From Brienomyrus brachyistius (taxonomy: Eukaryota > Chordata > Actinopteri > Osteoglossiformes > Mormyridae), in NCBI RefSeq assembly GCF_023856365.1, contig NC_064536.1, positions 38,432,776 to 38,496,775 of the forward strand: DNA of 64,000 nucleotides. Direction: 5' to 3'. How positions within the stretch are numbered: position 1 is the stretch's first letter; each line of letters starts with the position of its first letter. Below the pieces are notes generated by a model, which did not search any database, had not been told where the DNA came from, and saw nothing but the letters and a program-made list of their open reading frames with translations. A program made the position numbers and the translations under genes. This document shows, piece by piece, positions 34,348 to 43,889 of the stretch.

Positions 34348-34362
34348 CCAGCAGGGGGCAGG
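34348..34362 (+). promoter_or_regulatory. Near-consensus CTCF-like motif
   Basis: CCAGCAGGGGGCAGG matches 14 of 15 positions of the degenerate CTCF core consensus. It lies just upstream of a LINE 3' fragment, and such motifs are often carried by repeats. Occupancy cannot be judged. Confidence 0.25.
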
Positions 34363-34525
34363 ACTGCCCCTCATCATATCAAGCAATGCAGTGTGAGGCT
34401 TCCTATGCAGCTTGCGTGCTCCCTCCCTCTCCCCCTTGGCTTTGTTCAGCCATTTACTTTGTGTTTCTGTGGCTGTGTGTTTTGCTTCTTTCAGCTGGTT
34501 TTAGGATCTAAACTGGTCAAAGACC

Positions 34526-34980
34526 ATGGTATGGCTGCTTAAGAAAGCTCACCACAGCCTACTCTTTATGTGGAGGCTGAAGAAATTTGGCATGTTGCTG
34601 ACAGTCCTAGGCAGCTTCTACAGGTGCACTGTGGAGAGCATATTAATCTGCTGCATAGCTGTGTGCTTTGGCAGCTGCGCTGGACAGGACAGACAGGCAC
34701 TGCAGTGGGTGATCATGTTAGCCCAGAAAATCACAGGGTTAGGTCTCCCTTCACTGCAGGACATCTGTGACAGGAGAATCTGCAGATGGGCCAGCAGCAT
34801 TGTCAGCAGTCTCACCCACCTCACCCAACAAATCGTCACTCTCATGAAACCTGTACAGGAGTGTTAATACCACAACACCCAGACTCCAGAACAGTCTGTA
34901 CCCCCAGGCCAACAGAAAGATCGACAACTGCCACCCTCTGCCAGCTGTGCCCCCACCCCAGGCACTATGGCAATGATCAC
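34526..34980 (+). pseudogene. LINE ORF2 C-terminal fragment
   Basis: The open frame 34526-34867 reads like the tail of a fish non-LTR retrotransposon ORF2 beyond the reverse-transcriptase core. It has KKAHHSLLFMWRLKKFGM, then a LGSFYRCTVESIL-type motif, then GQDRQALQWVI, then LPSLQDIC. Relatives typically have FYRCTIESIL and LPSLQDIY at these positions. After a break, 34871-34970 continues in another frame with TPRLQNSLYPQANRK, matching the usual end of such proteins. No reverse-transcriptase catalytic motif is present. It is a 5'-truncated, frameshifted insertion. My best guess is the L2/CR1-like group, without certainty. Confidence 0.65.
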
Positions 34981-34999
34981 CCAGCTTGCAGCACTCTGC

Positions 35000-36180
35000 A
35001 CCTTACATGCATTAGTTGGAGTTTGTGTTAAGCAAATAAATGTCTTTTTCTTAAACCAAACACTGTTTTGTGTTCATTCAGAAAAGACAGAAGGCAGCAT
35101 ACTATCCAAAGAAGCCCCACAGCCATCAGGTAGATTTATGTTCGTTGTTGAACTACTTCACTTAGACTGATGGGATTTGGTGTGATATGAGGCTAACTGA
35201 GACTGATTAAATTACCAGTATCACCCAGCACCAAGACATCCCAGTTTGCTGTTTTGAGCACTTTAAATCATGCATAAGATGTTGCTTGTTGGCCATAACT
35301 GATCACAGAAGCATCATATACTTTGATGTGAGTTAATGTGTAGCCAAGCTGTTTTCCAGCAAGCTCACACAATCATTTTTATTGCATAATTATTTTTAAA
35401 TTTGTTTTGAAAAATAAAATATAGTTATTCCATTACAATTGATGACCCCAGCTGGAGAATAGACTACAGGTCCCCAGTCACAAAAATACAGAATAATGTC
35501 CTAGAAACACAGAATTTTTCTAGGCTGTAGTCATTAGTAGCGCTGACAGAAACAAATGGTACAAATAAAATATGCACTTAAATTTTTTTTTTGTTATTTT
35601 GTTATTATTTGTTATTTTTAATCCATTGAAATAAAATAGATAATTAACATAACTGGGCATTTTTGTGCTTTACAAACATTGTTTAGACTCATATTCATTG
35701 TAAATATTTCAGATCTTTTTGATATTCTGTTTCAGAATGATTATAATTTCCTATAACCTGCGTAAGTGCAGGTATATTCAAGTCAAATAAATTGTGTGGG
35801 ATCTGACCGGATTGAGGAACTGTGTGTGGTTTATCTGTTAAACTGACCACTGAACTTTAACATAAACAGAGGAAACACTTAATAATGCTATAATCACAAA
35901 TAATGCAAATGGTTCGTCATGAACCCCTGAGTTCCATCTCTGTGAGTGAGTGGAGTCTGGCTCCGTAGCCCTTCGTGATGGTGTCTGTATTTCATGGCCT
36001 GCTCTTCCCTTGCAGGCTGCTCTTTCATTGTAGGTTTGGAGGCACTGAGGTTGTCTGTCAGGTGGCTGAGGTAAGTAGAGTTGCACCACATCTTTCAGTA
36101 GTTGCTCTAGGACCCTCCCAGGTAGGGCTCAGCCTGGCAAATGGTCAGTGTTAGGATGTACTCACAATTAGCCTTGTACC
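35000..36180. other. No gene seen
   Basis: AT-rich, non-repetitive by eye, with a T-rich patch near 35580. Short open frames on both strands (such as 35838-36089 minus) lack recognisable motifs or splice context. Confidence 0.5.
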
Positions 36181-36198
36181 ATGCCTGAGCATGATTGT

Positions 36199-36219
36199 CC
36201 CCCCCCCCCCCCCCCCCCC
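36199..36219. repeat. Homopolymer C tract (21 bp)
   Basis: An uninterrupted run of cytosines, flanked by unique sequence. Its complement is a pure G run that could form G-quadruplex structure. The length is likely to be unstable or misassembled. Confidence 0.9.
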
Positions 36220-36367
36220 TTCACTGCCCAACTTGTCTGCGGACACATTGCGCTAAACGTTCCAGGCCTGAGCATGCTTTCATCATCACCGTGCAATGTT
36301 CAGACCCATTGTCAAAAGTGTGTAAAATCCCAGTCATGCAGTTTGGTTTACAATCATTTGTGAAATA

Positions 36368-36866
36368 ATGTGTCGTTCTGAAGTGCTCAGTGAATTCTAG
36401 CCTGCTATTGTCACGGGATACCACCTCTGCAACAAGTCAGTTTGTGAAATTCTTTTCCTACTATATATTTCACAGTCACTTGTAAGTGGTTTTATTGCAA
36501 AGTTAAAGTGTTTAGGAACAGAAACCCAGCCACAAAGTGGCAGGCCATGTCAAGTAACTAAGTGTGAAGTGCTAAGGTGCATATTGTGTAAAAATTGCGA
36601 ATGCTTTGTCGACTCGAAACTTTATAGTTCCAAACTTTCTCTGGCATTAACTCCTGCACAAATACTGTGCACTGGGAGATTCAGAGAATGGGCTTCTATG
36701 GCTTAGCAGCTTCAAGCAAGCCTCACATCATCAAACGCAATGCCAAGAGTCGGATGGAGTGGTGTAAAGCACACCACCACTGGACTGTGGAGCAGTGGAA
36801 ACGTGTTATGTGGAGTGACGAATCATGCATCTCTGTCTGGCAGTCGTATGGATGAGTCTGTATTTC
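36368..36866 (+). pseudogene. Tc1-family transposase relic, N-terminal two thirds
   Basis: From the ATG at 36368 the sequence reads, with stops and frame breaks, like the N-terminal DNA-binding region of a fish Tc1 transposase (CRSEVLSEF, HLCNKSV, SGRPCQVT). A cleaner stretch at 36667-36855 includes NAKSRMEWCKAHHHWTVEQW and the first catalytic aspartate in WSDES. The remaining third, with the other two catalytic residues, is missing after about 36866. A second relic of the same family lies inverted at 40925-41599. Confidence 0.8.
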
Positions 36867-37010
36867 CTCTTCAACAATGTATGGGTATACTTTTAGAATT
36901 ACATATATACACACAATCAAAAACACAAGTGAATGAGACAAATTTAGTTGTTCACTAAGTCAGATTAAACCTGTGGAAGCACAGCTAAAAGCATACCATC
37001 ACCCATTATA

Positions 37011-37345
37011 GAGTGACCCATTGTCTTTGTAACTGAGTAATCACAACTAAGTGCAATTAACTATAATGAAAATGCACACAGAAACATTAGAGATAAATGT
37101 AATTTACTATGATGAAAAGCTTGCAAAATGCCCATTGTACTTCAGTGTTTCTCCTTTTCTCCAGTCGTCCACAGGTCCTGTGTTTATTAAGTGATCTGTG
37201 ATGTAGGAGATCCTGAGAATGGCTACTGCTCCAAGGATAATTGGCAGGGGGCTTTTCCCAGGAACAGCGGGCTGGAGATGTGTGGGATCTGGAGTGAAGA
37301 TAGAAACAGAGGAAGGAAACAAGCACATGTACATAACAAAATTTA
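37011..37345. repeat. Direct duplication, first copy (partner 38885-39175)
   Basis: GAGTGACCCATTGTCTTTGTAACT, AGTGCAATTAACTATAATGAAAATGCACACA and GGTAATTTA-like sequence match 38885-38985 closely. A weaker match around CACATGTACATAACAAAATTTATC pairs with about 39150. The two copies are 1.87 kb apart in the same orientation, and their interiors have diverged or been replaced. Confidence 0.55.
37107..37288 (-). CDS. Possible terminal exon with a membrane segment
   Basis: On the minus strand a pyrimidine-rich tract and CTTCACTCCAG acceptor (37289-37291) precede an open stretch that ends at a TAG (37107-37109). It reads about 60 residues: PTHLQPAVPGKSPLP, then a hydrophobic run IILGAVAILRISYIT, then a polar tail ending in GHFASFSS. 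A short proline-rich stalk, a hydrophobic segment and a short tail are what the last exon of a type I membrane receptor can look like. However, the hydrophobic run contains an arginine and no family is recognised. It could be chance. The sequence just downstream is the duplicated 37011-37113 segment. Confidence 0.25.
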
Positions 37346-37859
37346 TCCAACACACATCCATTTCTACATCACCAGTTTCTATTGAATTAAATATGTTAAC
37401 AAAACAAATTGTGAAGAAATAACACCTGAAGAGATGCTGCTTATCTCTGCACCATCTCTCTATCAGAAAGTTTATGTTTAACCGGCAATAATTTAGTAAT
37501 TTTGTAAAACTAAACAACCTAAAAATGATTATTCTTAAGACTATGTTCAACGAAAGAAAGCCAGAATTGATTGTCAGGGAGGGACAAATTTGAAGCTGGT
37601 CCAATCAGAAGCAGCATCTTTAGTTGGTGCTTATTGCATTTCCGCCTGATTGGATATTGTTGATCTAACTGCTTTCAAGCCCGTAAACCATGTATCTGTC
37701 TGTCTAAGGGAAACTACACAATTCTGTCTGTAAAGTCTGTCTGTAAATCCTTATGCCATTTTGTCATTGCTAGTCAGTATTACGGTGATGCGTAATAACA
37801 CAGTGTTTGGGGTAAATATGTGTCTTTGGAACTTGGCATGTGAATCTATTCTAGTAGAA

Positions 37860-38275
37860 GTTTTGAACAGTGAAAATGAGCTTAATAATGCCCTTTTAAG
37901 CAACACTAGGTTGCTGTCCATGGTGCTGATAACCTGGATTGGCAAATCTTACATTAAATTCCTTTACCTAATTTAACTGTAACCCTCATATTGTTGTCAG
38001 TGATGCTCTTAGGAGTCTAAAGAGGTGGGTATAGAAAGGATTACAGTGGGTAATAGGTGATTTAGATGAACTTCTGACAATCAGTTCAACTTTGGACAAT
38101 AATGCCTCCGAAAAGATTCTCTCTGTCTCTCTTGCTAGTTATTTCTCATTACCCTCCAATCAAAGAGGAATAAAATGCACAAGCTCATTGTAGGAGATAT
38201 AAGGTGCAAACACATTAAAGATTTGTTTAAACATTATAAAACAGACTTGAATACATTAAGCGCTTTGAAACTTTA
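37860..38275 (+). repeat. Interspersed repeat, plus-oriented copy (partner 42660-43115 inverted)
   Basis: The sequence from AATGCCCTTTTAAGCAACAC through GTTGCTGTCCATGGTGCTGA, GGATTACAGTGGGTAATAGG and TTCTCTCTGTCTCTCTTGCT to ACATTATAAAACA aligns collinearly with the reverse complement of 42660-43115, with small gaps. Both contain broken frames only. The left end resembles the GGGGCATTATCATGC terminus of the MITE-like element at 43083, so it may be a family member with a different interior. Confidence 0.7.
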
Positions 38276-38689
38276 CGTTCAAACCAGCAGTTGCATCTCT
38301 GATTGTACAGAATGCCTTGTCAGGGTAGCTTTTGAAGTCATAACTAAAATGAAAATTCTCGCAGGATGTATGGTGATTTTACAGTTAACTCTCATTTTAC
38401 AATCTACACACACTTGACACAAAATAGGTATATGCGAAGTATGTCTTTTTCAACAAAAGCTTTTTAAGCCTAAATCAAATGACACGACTCACTGTACACA
38501 CAGCGCCAATGGTTTTTGGAAGCTGACTTCAGTCAATCATTTTTATGAGCCAAGTAGACACGTATACACTGAATTTGACATGGTATATTTTATCCTAATA
38601 ATCATTTTAAATATCTCTAAAGGGAATATGGAAGGGATTAGTTTTTAAAAAGCAAAAAAAATTTAATTAAAATAAATGTAAATATAGAG

Positions 38690-38884
38690 TGAAGTGCCCA
38701 GATGCAGTAGTCCAGCAGCAGAGTGCGGAACAGGGCAGGAGCAGGACCTGGAGGGCTCCAAGGGCCTTGCAGGGTGGGAGCGAGCAGCGGGGCCGGAGCA
38801 GCGACCATGGATGGTGTGTCCCCGTCTCCCTCTCCCGGAGATCGAGACACGGCCGGCCCCCTTCTGGGACACCCATCGATACTG
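38690..38884. other. GC-rich island, no gene called
   Basis: This 195-bp patch is much richer in GC than its surroundings (GGAGCGAGCAGCGGGGCCGG, CCCGGAGATCGAGACACGG) and is open in several frames. It abuts the duplicated segment beginning at 38885. No motif is recognised. It may be a fragment of a GC-rich repeat or an old exon. Confidence 0.4.
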
Positions 38885-39339
38885 GAGTGACCCATTCTCT
38901 TTGTAACTCAAAATACTCAAAATGAAGTGCAATAACCCATAATGAAACTGCACACATAAATAGAAAAGACAAAGGTAATTTATTATCTTAAATAATTAAA
39001 TAAAATTAATTTTTACTTTAAATTATTAAATTAAATTACCTGGGGATTTTGGTAATTCTGACTCTAAAGAAAAACGAAAAAGAGCAGCTTAATTTACTTA
39101 AAAATACACATTTATCTCTGAATAAACGTTAAAAATTATCATTAAACATTCCACATGTACATAAAATTTATCTGAATTGATACTTCCTGATGCTGTTATA
39201 ATTATTTTATTGTCCCAAAACACTCACATCACCAGCAGAAGAACCACAAAACATTTACACAAAACATTTAACCTCAACATTTACATCTCCAGAATTTACT
39301 TCTACAAGCCCAAACTGACACACTTGGACTTGCAAAGCC

Positions 39340-39770
39340 TCCACCTTCACATTTCCTTTCGTATCCTCTGCCTTTAGGGTAACCGCCCCCCCTCCACCTT
39401 AACCACCTTCACATTCACGCCCACCTCACCTTGCTTCCCATTGCCTCCATTTTGTACTTTATTAATGCCTACATTCTGGTCTGCATCCTCCACCTGTACA
39501 CTGGAGATCTTCCTCACATGTCTTTCCCTCTCTGCCACCTCCACCCTTTCCCCACTAACCTCACCCTTTACCTCACCTACCCCCTGACTGGTCCTATTCT
39601 TCCTCACCTTCTTCTTTTTGTGAAGGTAATACGTCTTATAAATTTCCCACTCTTCAGATGTCAGGCCGTAATTTTCCTGAAGAGTCTCAGAGAAAATGAA
39701 AAATCACTCTCACACCCTCCCCTCCCTTACACTAGTCAGTCACACCTCCCAGTCCCCCCATAACCTCCCC
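39340..39770. repeat. Pyrimidine-rich low-complexity tract
   Basis: The plus strand is dominated by C and T (repeated CCACCTT, CCTCACC and TTCACATT words), giving long open frames on both strands (39431-39763 plus, 39374-39607 minus) with skewed composition. I do not call proteins here. Confidence 0.6.
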
Positions 39771-40680
39771 AGCCTGGATAGTGGGGGGTGTCGCTGGTGA
39801 TCACTCCTCCAAACCTTCCTTCTCTCCCCAGTCGATCACCTCGTCCCACAGGTCCCAGGCTCCCCAGTGCTGGTCTGTGATACTCTCAAAGACAAACTAG
39901 ACACTGTGTATTTTCAACGTACTCCAGACATTTGCTAAATGCTATTCACCAAGAATGCCTATGGAAAGGGATGGAGCCTTCATTAGCTGCTCGTGGCATC
40001 GAGGCTACTCCGATAGAAGCGGCCAAATTGGTAAGGTATTGGTAGATTGGTTTCACAACCTATACAGTAACGCTGGCGAAATCAGGACGCTGCTTCGATA
40101 CGTTATAACATCGCCATGGTAATGAACCCAGCAAACGGTTAATTTTACTTCAACAACACGGGACATTTAAAAAGTAAATGTATAGGGGCTCTTTTCAGAA
40201 TAACACCTTAAGATGAAATACATTGTTAGAGACGGGATGAGTATAAAATTTCACATCAACTATAAATCTTATTTTAAGTTTATGAACACAAATATGTTCT
40301 CTTCAAGTGGTCACCAAGGAAGTCCAGGAAATTAACCTTGTTGGCCCACATCTTCCCGGCTATGCGTGCCCTTGGCGGATCCCTGGGTGGCGGTGAACTT
40401 GGGACACTGTCTGAGGACTTAGGGATGGTGGGGCGGCTGTCTGTTAGTCTTCAAGCAGTCTGCATCCAGGAAGTAAACCTGAAGGCCTGGGTCCACCAAA
40501 GCTTCTTCACCCTTCAAAATAAGTCAGCGAAAATCTTGATTTACATTATAGGAAAAAACTGACCACTAAACTTTATAGACTTTCTGTAAGCTCAGACATT
40601 TTTTTAACAGTACCAATAAGAAAATGCAAGAGCAACTTAGGAATCTCTACTGACACTGACTTCTGGACATAAACATTTAA
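39770..40680. other. No gene assigned
   Basis: A better-balanced stretch at 40330-40520 (CCCGGCTATGCGTGCCCTTGG) is open for 74 codons on the plus strand but has no recognisable domain or splice context. The rest is unique AT-rich DNA. Confidence 0.4.
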
Positions 40681-40691
40681 AAACATTTCTT

Positions 40692-40922
40692 TTGTCTACC
40701 ACCAATACAAACCTTCAATTAATTCAGTATAGCATTATTTATAGAGCACATATAACTCAGCATGAAATGTCCAATGTGGGCCTTGCTGATGCAGACGTAT
40801 GTTCCCAGTGCTCCCATACTAGTATCCATGATTCCTTTCATGCTATGTGGACTTACCAACCAACTCATACATTCTGGGCAGCAGTAACTCAGACATTACC
40901 ATCTATACTGAGTTATAGGATA
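40692..40922 (+). pseudogene. L1-like ORF2 C-terminal (zinc-knuckle type) fragment
   Basis: The frame reads TNLQLIQYSIIYRAHIT, then VCSQCSHTSIHDSFHAMW, then a tail with HTFWAAVT. Fish L1-clade ORF2 proteins end with a similar domain: a LIQYK..HR.H motif, then CxxC with a downstream His and Trp. Only this C-terminal piece is present. It stops at about 40922, where the inverted Tc1 relic begins, so one element has cut or truncated the other. Confidence 0.65.
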
Positions 40923-40924
40923 TC

Positions 40925-41599
40925 TTAATGCCAAGATCGGAAGCATAGAATTGTCCAATATGTCATGGTATGTTGAAGCATTAAGGGTTCCCTTAACTGG
41001 TACTAAGGGGCCTAACTCAGTCCCTGAAATGTAGCCCCATACAATTATCCCACCTTCACCAAACATTACTATTACTGTTGGCACAATGCAGTCAGACTGG
41101 TCATGTTCTCCTGACATCTGCCAATCCCAGACATATCCATCAGACTGCCTGACAGAGAAGCATGATACATCACTTCCTAGATCATGTTTCTACTATTCCA
41201 GATTCCAGTGGTGGCGTGCTTTACACCACTCCATCAGACACTTGGCACTGCGTTTGGTGATGTGAGGTTTGGATGCAGCTGCTTAGCCATGGAAGCCCAT
41301 TCCATGAATTTCTCAGTGCACAGTTTTTGTGCAGGAGTTAATTCCAGAGAAAGTTTGGAACTCTGCAGTTACTGAGTCAAGAAAGCATTAGCAACTTTGC
41401 ACTCTGTTACATTATGTGGCCTGCCACTTTTTAGTGCAGTTTTTGTTATTCCTAAAGACATTCACTTTGCAATAATACCACTGACAGTTCACTGTGGAAT
41501 ATATAGCAGGAAAGGAATTTCAAAAACTGCCTCATTACAAAGGTGGCATTCCATAATGGTACCATGCTTGAATTCACTGAGGTCTTCAGAACGAGCCAT
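40925..41599 (-). pseudogene. Tc1-family transposase relic, minus strand, C-terminus missing
   Basis: On the minus strand the start codon at 41597-41599 opens MARSEDLSEF, followed by an HLCNEAV..IPFLL region, then a Trp-Cys-Lys-type stretch near 41210, then SDCIVPTV, MFGEGGIIVWGY and GPLVPVKGTLNAS in the open piece 40896-41117. This order matches a fish Tc1 transposase of the same family as the relic at 36368-36866, in opposite orientation. Frameshifts separate the pieces. The segment with the first catalytic Asp is degenerate, and everything after NSMLPIL is absent, where the L1 fragment takes over. Confidence 0.8.
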
Positions 41600-41929
41600 A
41601 TTTTCACAAATGTTTGTAAACCTGTCTGCATGGCTAGGTGCTTGATTTTATACACCTTTGGCAATGGGTCTCAGTGAAACACCTGAAAAGTTTAAATCTA
41701 GCATGTTTCATGGCTTCACTGCATTTCCCTCCACAATGATAATCTAACTGGTGAAGTTGAAGACAGAGCTGAAAATTAGTTATATCATGACTTCAAAAGT
41801 TATCCAAGGGACAAGAGATTCTGAAAAATCAGAGATGGGACTACTGGTTGGGCTGGTCATTGCCTGCTTTTTCTAAATGAAGTTTCAAAGTGTGGTAGAA
41901 AAATTTAGAATATAACACTTAGAATAAAA

Positions 41930-42650
41930 GTCGGACCTCTCAGTTTGATGAGGTAAAGGAAATCTCTTTTATTTCAGCAACTCAGCAAAGCGCTCTCATC
42001 ACACTCTGGCATTCGGTACCAAAATCTTCCGGAGCTCTCCGAGCAACCAGTTGCTATACCATAACTCCCACTTCACAGTAAGGGTGTCTAAATCCTGATT
42101 GGTCACAACACACCAATGAACCAAGCTTAAACGTATAACAAACACAATTCTCGAATTCTATTGGTTCACCGTGGTGGCAAGGTAAAGTCCACCCATTCCG
42201 CTCAGTTTACCAGAACATGTCTCGACTGCTAGGCTCCTACTGGAGATATGAATATAGATATTGATTACATGACATTGAATCACTGTAAATACTCAGTTGT
42301 CCTTTGATTAATGATTAACGTATTGACGTATTGTCATTGAATCACTGCCAATACATGGTTAACATATGATTAGTATGATTAACATAATTACTTATACATT
42401 TGCACTACCGCATAGCTTGCTATATATTGTTTGCCACAACTATTCTATAAAGCTATAACTCGCTGTGCACCAGTTGAGGCAGCTTCGAATCTCTTCCTGC
42501 AAGTGGTTTCTCCCCCCCCCCTTTGTTCCGCTGTCTGCCTCTCCAAGGCCCGAACTTTCCTCAGGGTCTGCGGAACTTACTGCAGGCAGCTATCTCGAAG
42601 CGAGGTCACACAGTATTCAAAACAATCTCTTCTTGCCTAAGGCCTAAAGA
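41930..42650 (-). mobile_element. Possible solo LTR, antisense
   Basis: Read on the minus strand, this AT/GC-mixed block begins near TGTGTGTGTCTTTAGGCC, contains CCAAT-type boxes, and ends with an AATAAA (in GCTGAAATAAAAGAGATTTCC) about 60 bp before a possible end. These are features of a retroviral-type or gypsy-type LTR. No paired LTR, primer-binding site or internal gene is visible, and the borders are guesses. It could equally be unique promoter-like DNA. Confidence 0.3.
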
Positions 42651-42659
42651 CACACACAG

Positions 42660-43115
42660 ACCCAATATGCCAACCTCCCGGGCACTTAATTAATGTATGT
42701 AAATATGTTTTATAATGTTTAAACAAAAAGCCTTTTAATGGATTTGCATCGTATATATCCAACAGTGTGCTTGCACATTTGATTCCTCCTTGATTCAGGT
42801 GAAACAGAAAATAACTAGCAAGAGAGACAGAGAGAACCTTTGGGAAGATTTGTTGTCCAAAGTTGAACTGAGTGCCCAAACACTTTTGGATGTCAAATTT
42901 CATCTAGGATCTTCTAAATCACCTATTACCCACTGTAATCCTTTCAATACCAACCTAGTAGACTTCACATAGCATCACTGCCAACAAAATAAGAGGGTTA
43001 TAGTTACATTAGATAAAGGAATTTTATGTAAAATTTGCCAATCCTGGTGTTCAGCACCATGGACAGCAGCCTACTGTTGTTTAAAGGGGCATTATCATGC
43101 TCACTTTCAGTTAAA
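42660..43115 (-). repeat. Interspersed repeat, minus-oriented copy (partner 37860-38275)
   Basis: Its reverse complement matches 37860-38275 through several near-identical blocks, including CTGCTGTCCATGGTGCTGA and GGATTACAGTGGGTAATAGG. Its right end overlaps the left terminus of the MITE-like element at 43083. Broken frames only. Confidence 0.7.
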
Positions 43116-43540
43116 ATTTTTATTGTTAGGCTCTACTAGAATAGAGTTTGCATTCTTCAGTGTTCCAAAAACACATATCTTTTCTAATTAATGCACATCT
43201 ATATTCACCCTCTGTCTAATCCCACCCCTAATGAGTCCAGGGTGGTTTGATTGGTCGGCTTACCCTTCATTCCCCTGTCTTGCAGTCTGCAGATGGATCC
43301 TTGAAGGAAGGCAGCCAATAAGGATTGTGTTATGAAGAGACCTCATCGTGTTGTGAAAATAAGGGCTGGAATTCCAATGAGGTGTTTTAGGCAGATGAGA
43401 GAAGAGTGGTTTCTGTGGTGAAAGTTCCTCCCTTTGCTATATACTTTGCGTCTTAAGACTTTACAGACTGTTTACATGCACCTGAAGCCATAAAACACAC
43501 TAATAGAAAGGAAAAAGCATAACAGGTCCCATTTAGTGAG
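43083..43540. mobile_element. Small non-autonomous DNA transposon (MITE-like)
   Basis: The block starts with TTTAAAGGGGCATTATCATGC and ends with GCATAACAGGTCCCATTTAG, imperfect inverted termini of about 20 bp. The interior has no long frame. Comparable 'ttaaaggggacctattatgc' termini belong to abundant non-autonomous elements in fish. The superfamily cannot be fixed from this copy alone. Confidence 0.55.
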
Positions 43541-43674
43541 TATTATACCAGTTTCCAATACATTATTTTATATGTATATTTCTTTTGATGTTGACCAGAA
43601 GGTATGTGATGTCTTTCTCCCCTTACCCCTCATCAGATAAGAAAAGAGCTGCTGTCAGCTCAGACAAGCTGGTG

Positions 43675-43885
43675 TGATTAATTTCAATTCAATTCAACAT
43701 TACTTCTGTTGTGCATTTTCACAACATTACATTGTCTCAAATCACTTTACCTTATCCCTGCCCAAAGCCCCCAGAGAGCAAACCAGTGGCAAGGAAAAAC
43801 TCCTTAGAAGGAAGAAACCTTGGGAGGAACCAGACTCAAAGGGGAAGCCCATCCTCCAAGTGCCGGCACAGGAAGTGATATGAGC
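43675..43885 (+). repeat. Common fish interspersed repeat
   Basis: The diagnostic run AATTCAATTCAACATTA, then CATTTTCACAAC, then AAATCACTTTACC, then GGCAAGGAAAAACTCCTTAG, AAGGAAGAAACCTTGGGAGG and CAGACTCAAAGGGGAAGCCC is a sequence I associate with a very abundant teleost repeat. The frames through it (43674-43883 plus, 43742-44014 minus) come from the repeat. Confidence 0.6.
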
Positions 43886-43889
43886 AAAA

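Noticed and set aside
38638..38972. Several overlapping 70-101-codon frames on both strands
   Set aside because: They come from one short GC-rich patch, with no common start, domain or splice signals.
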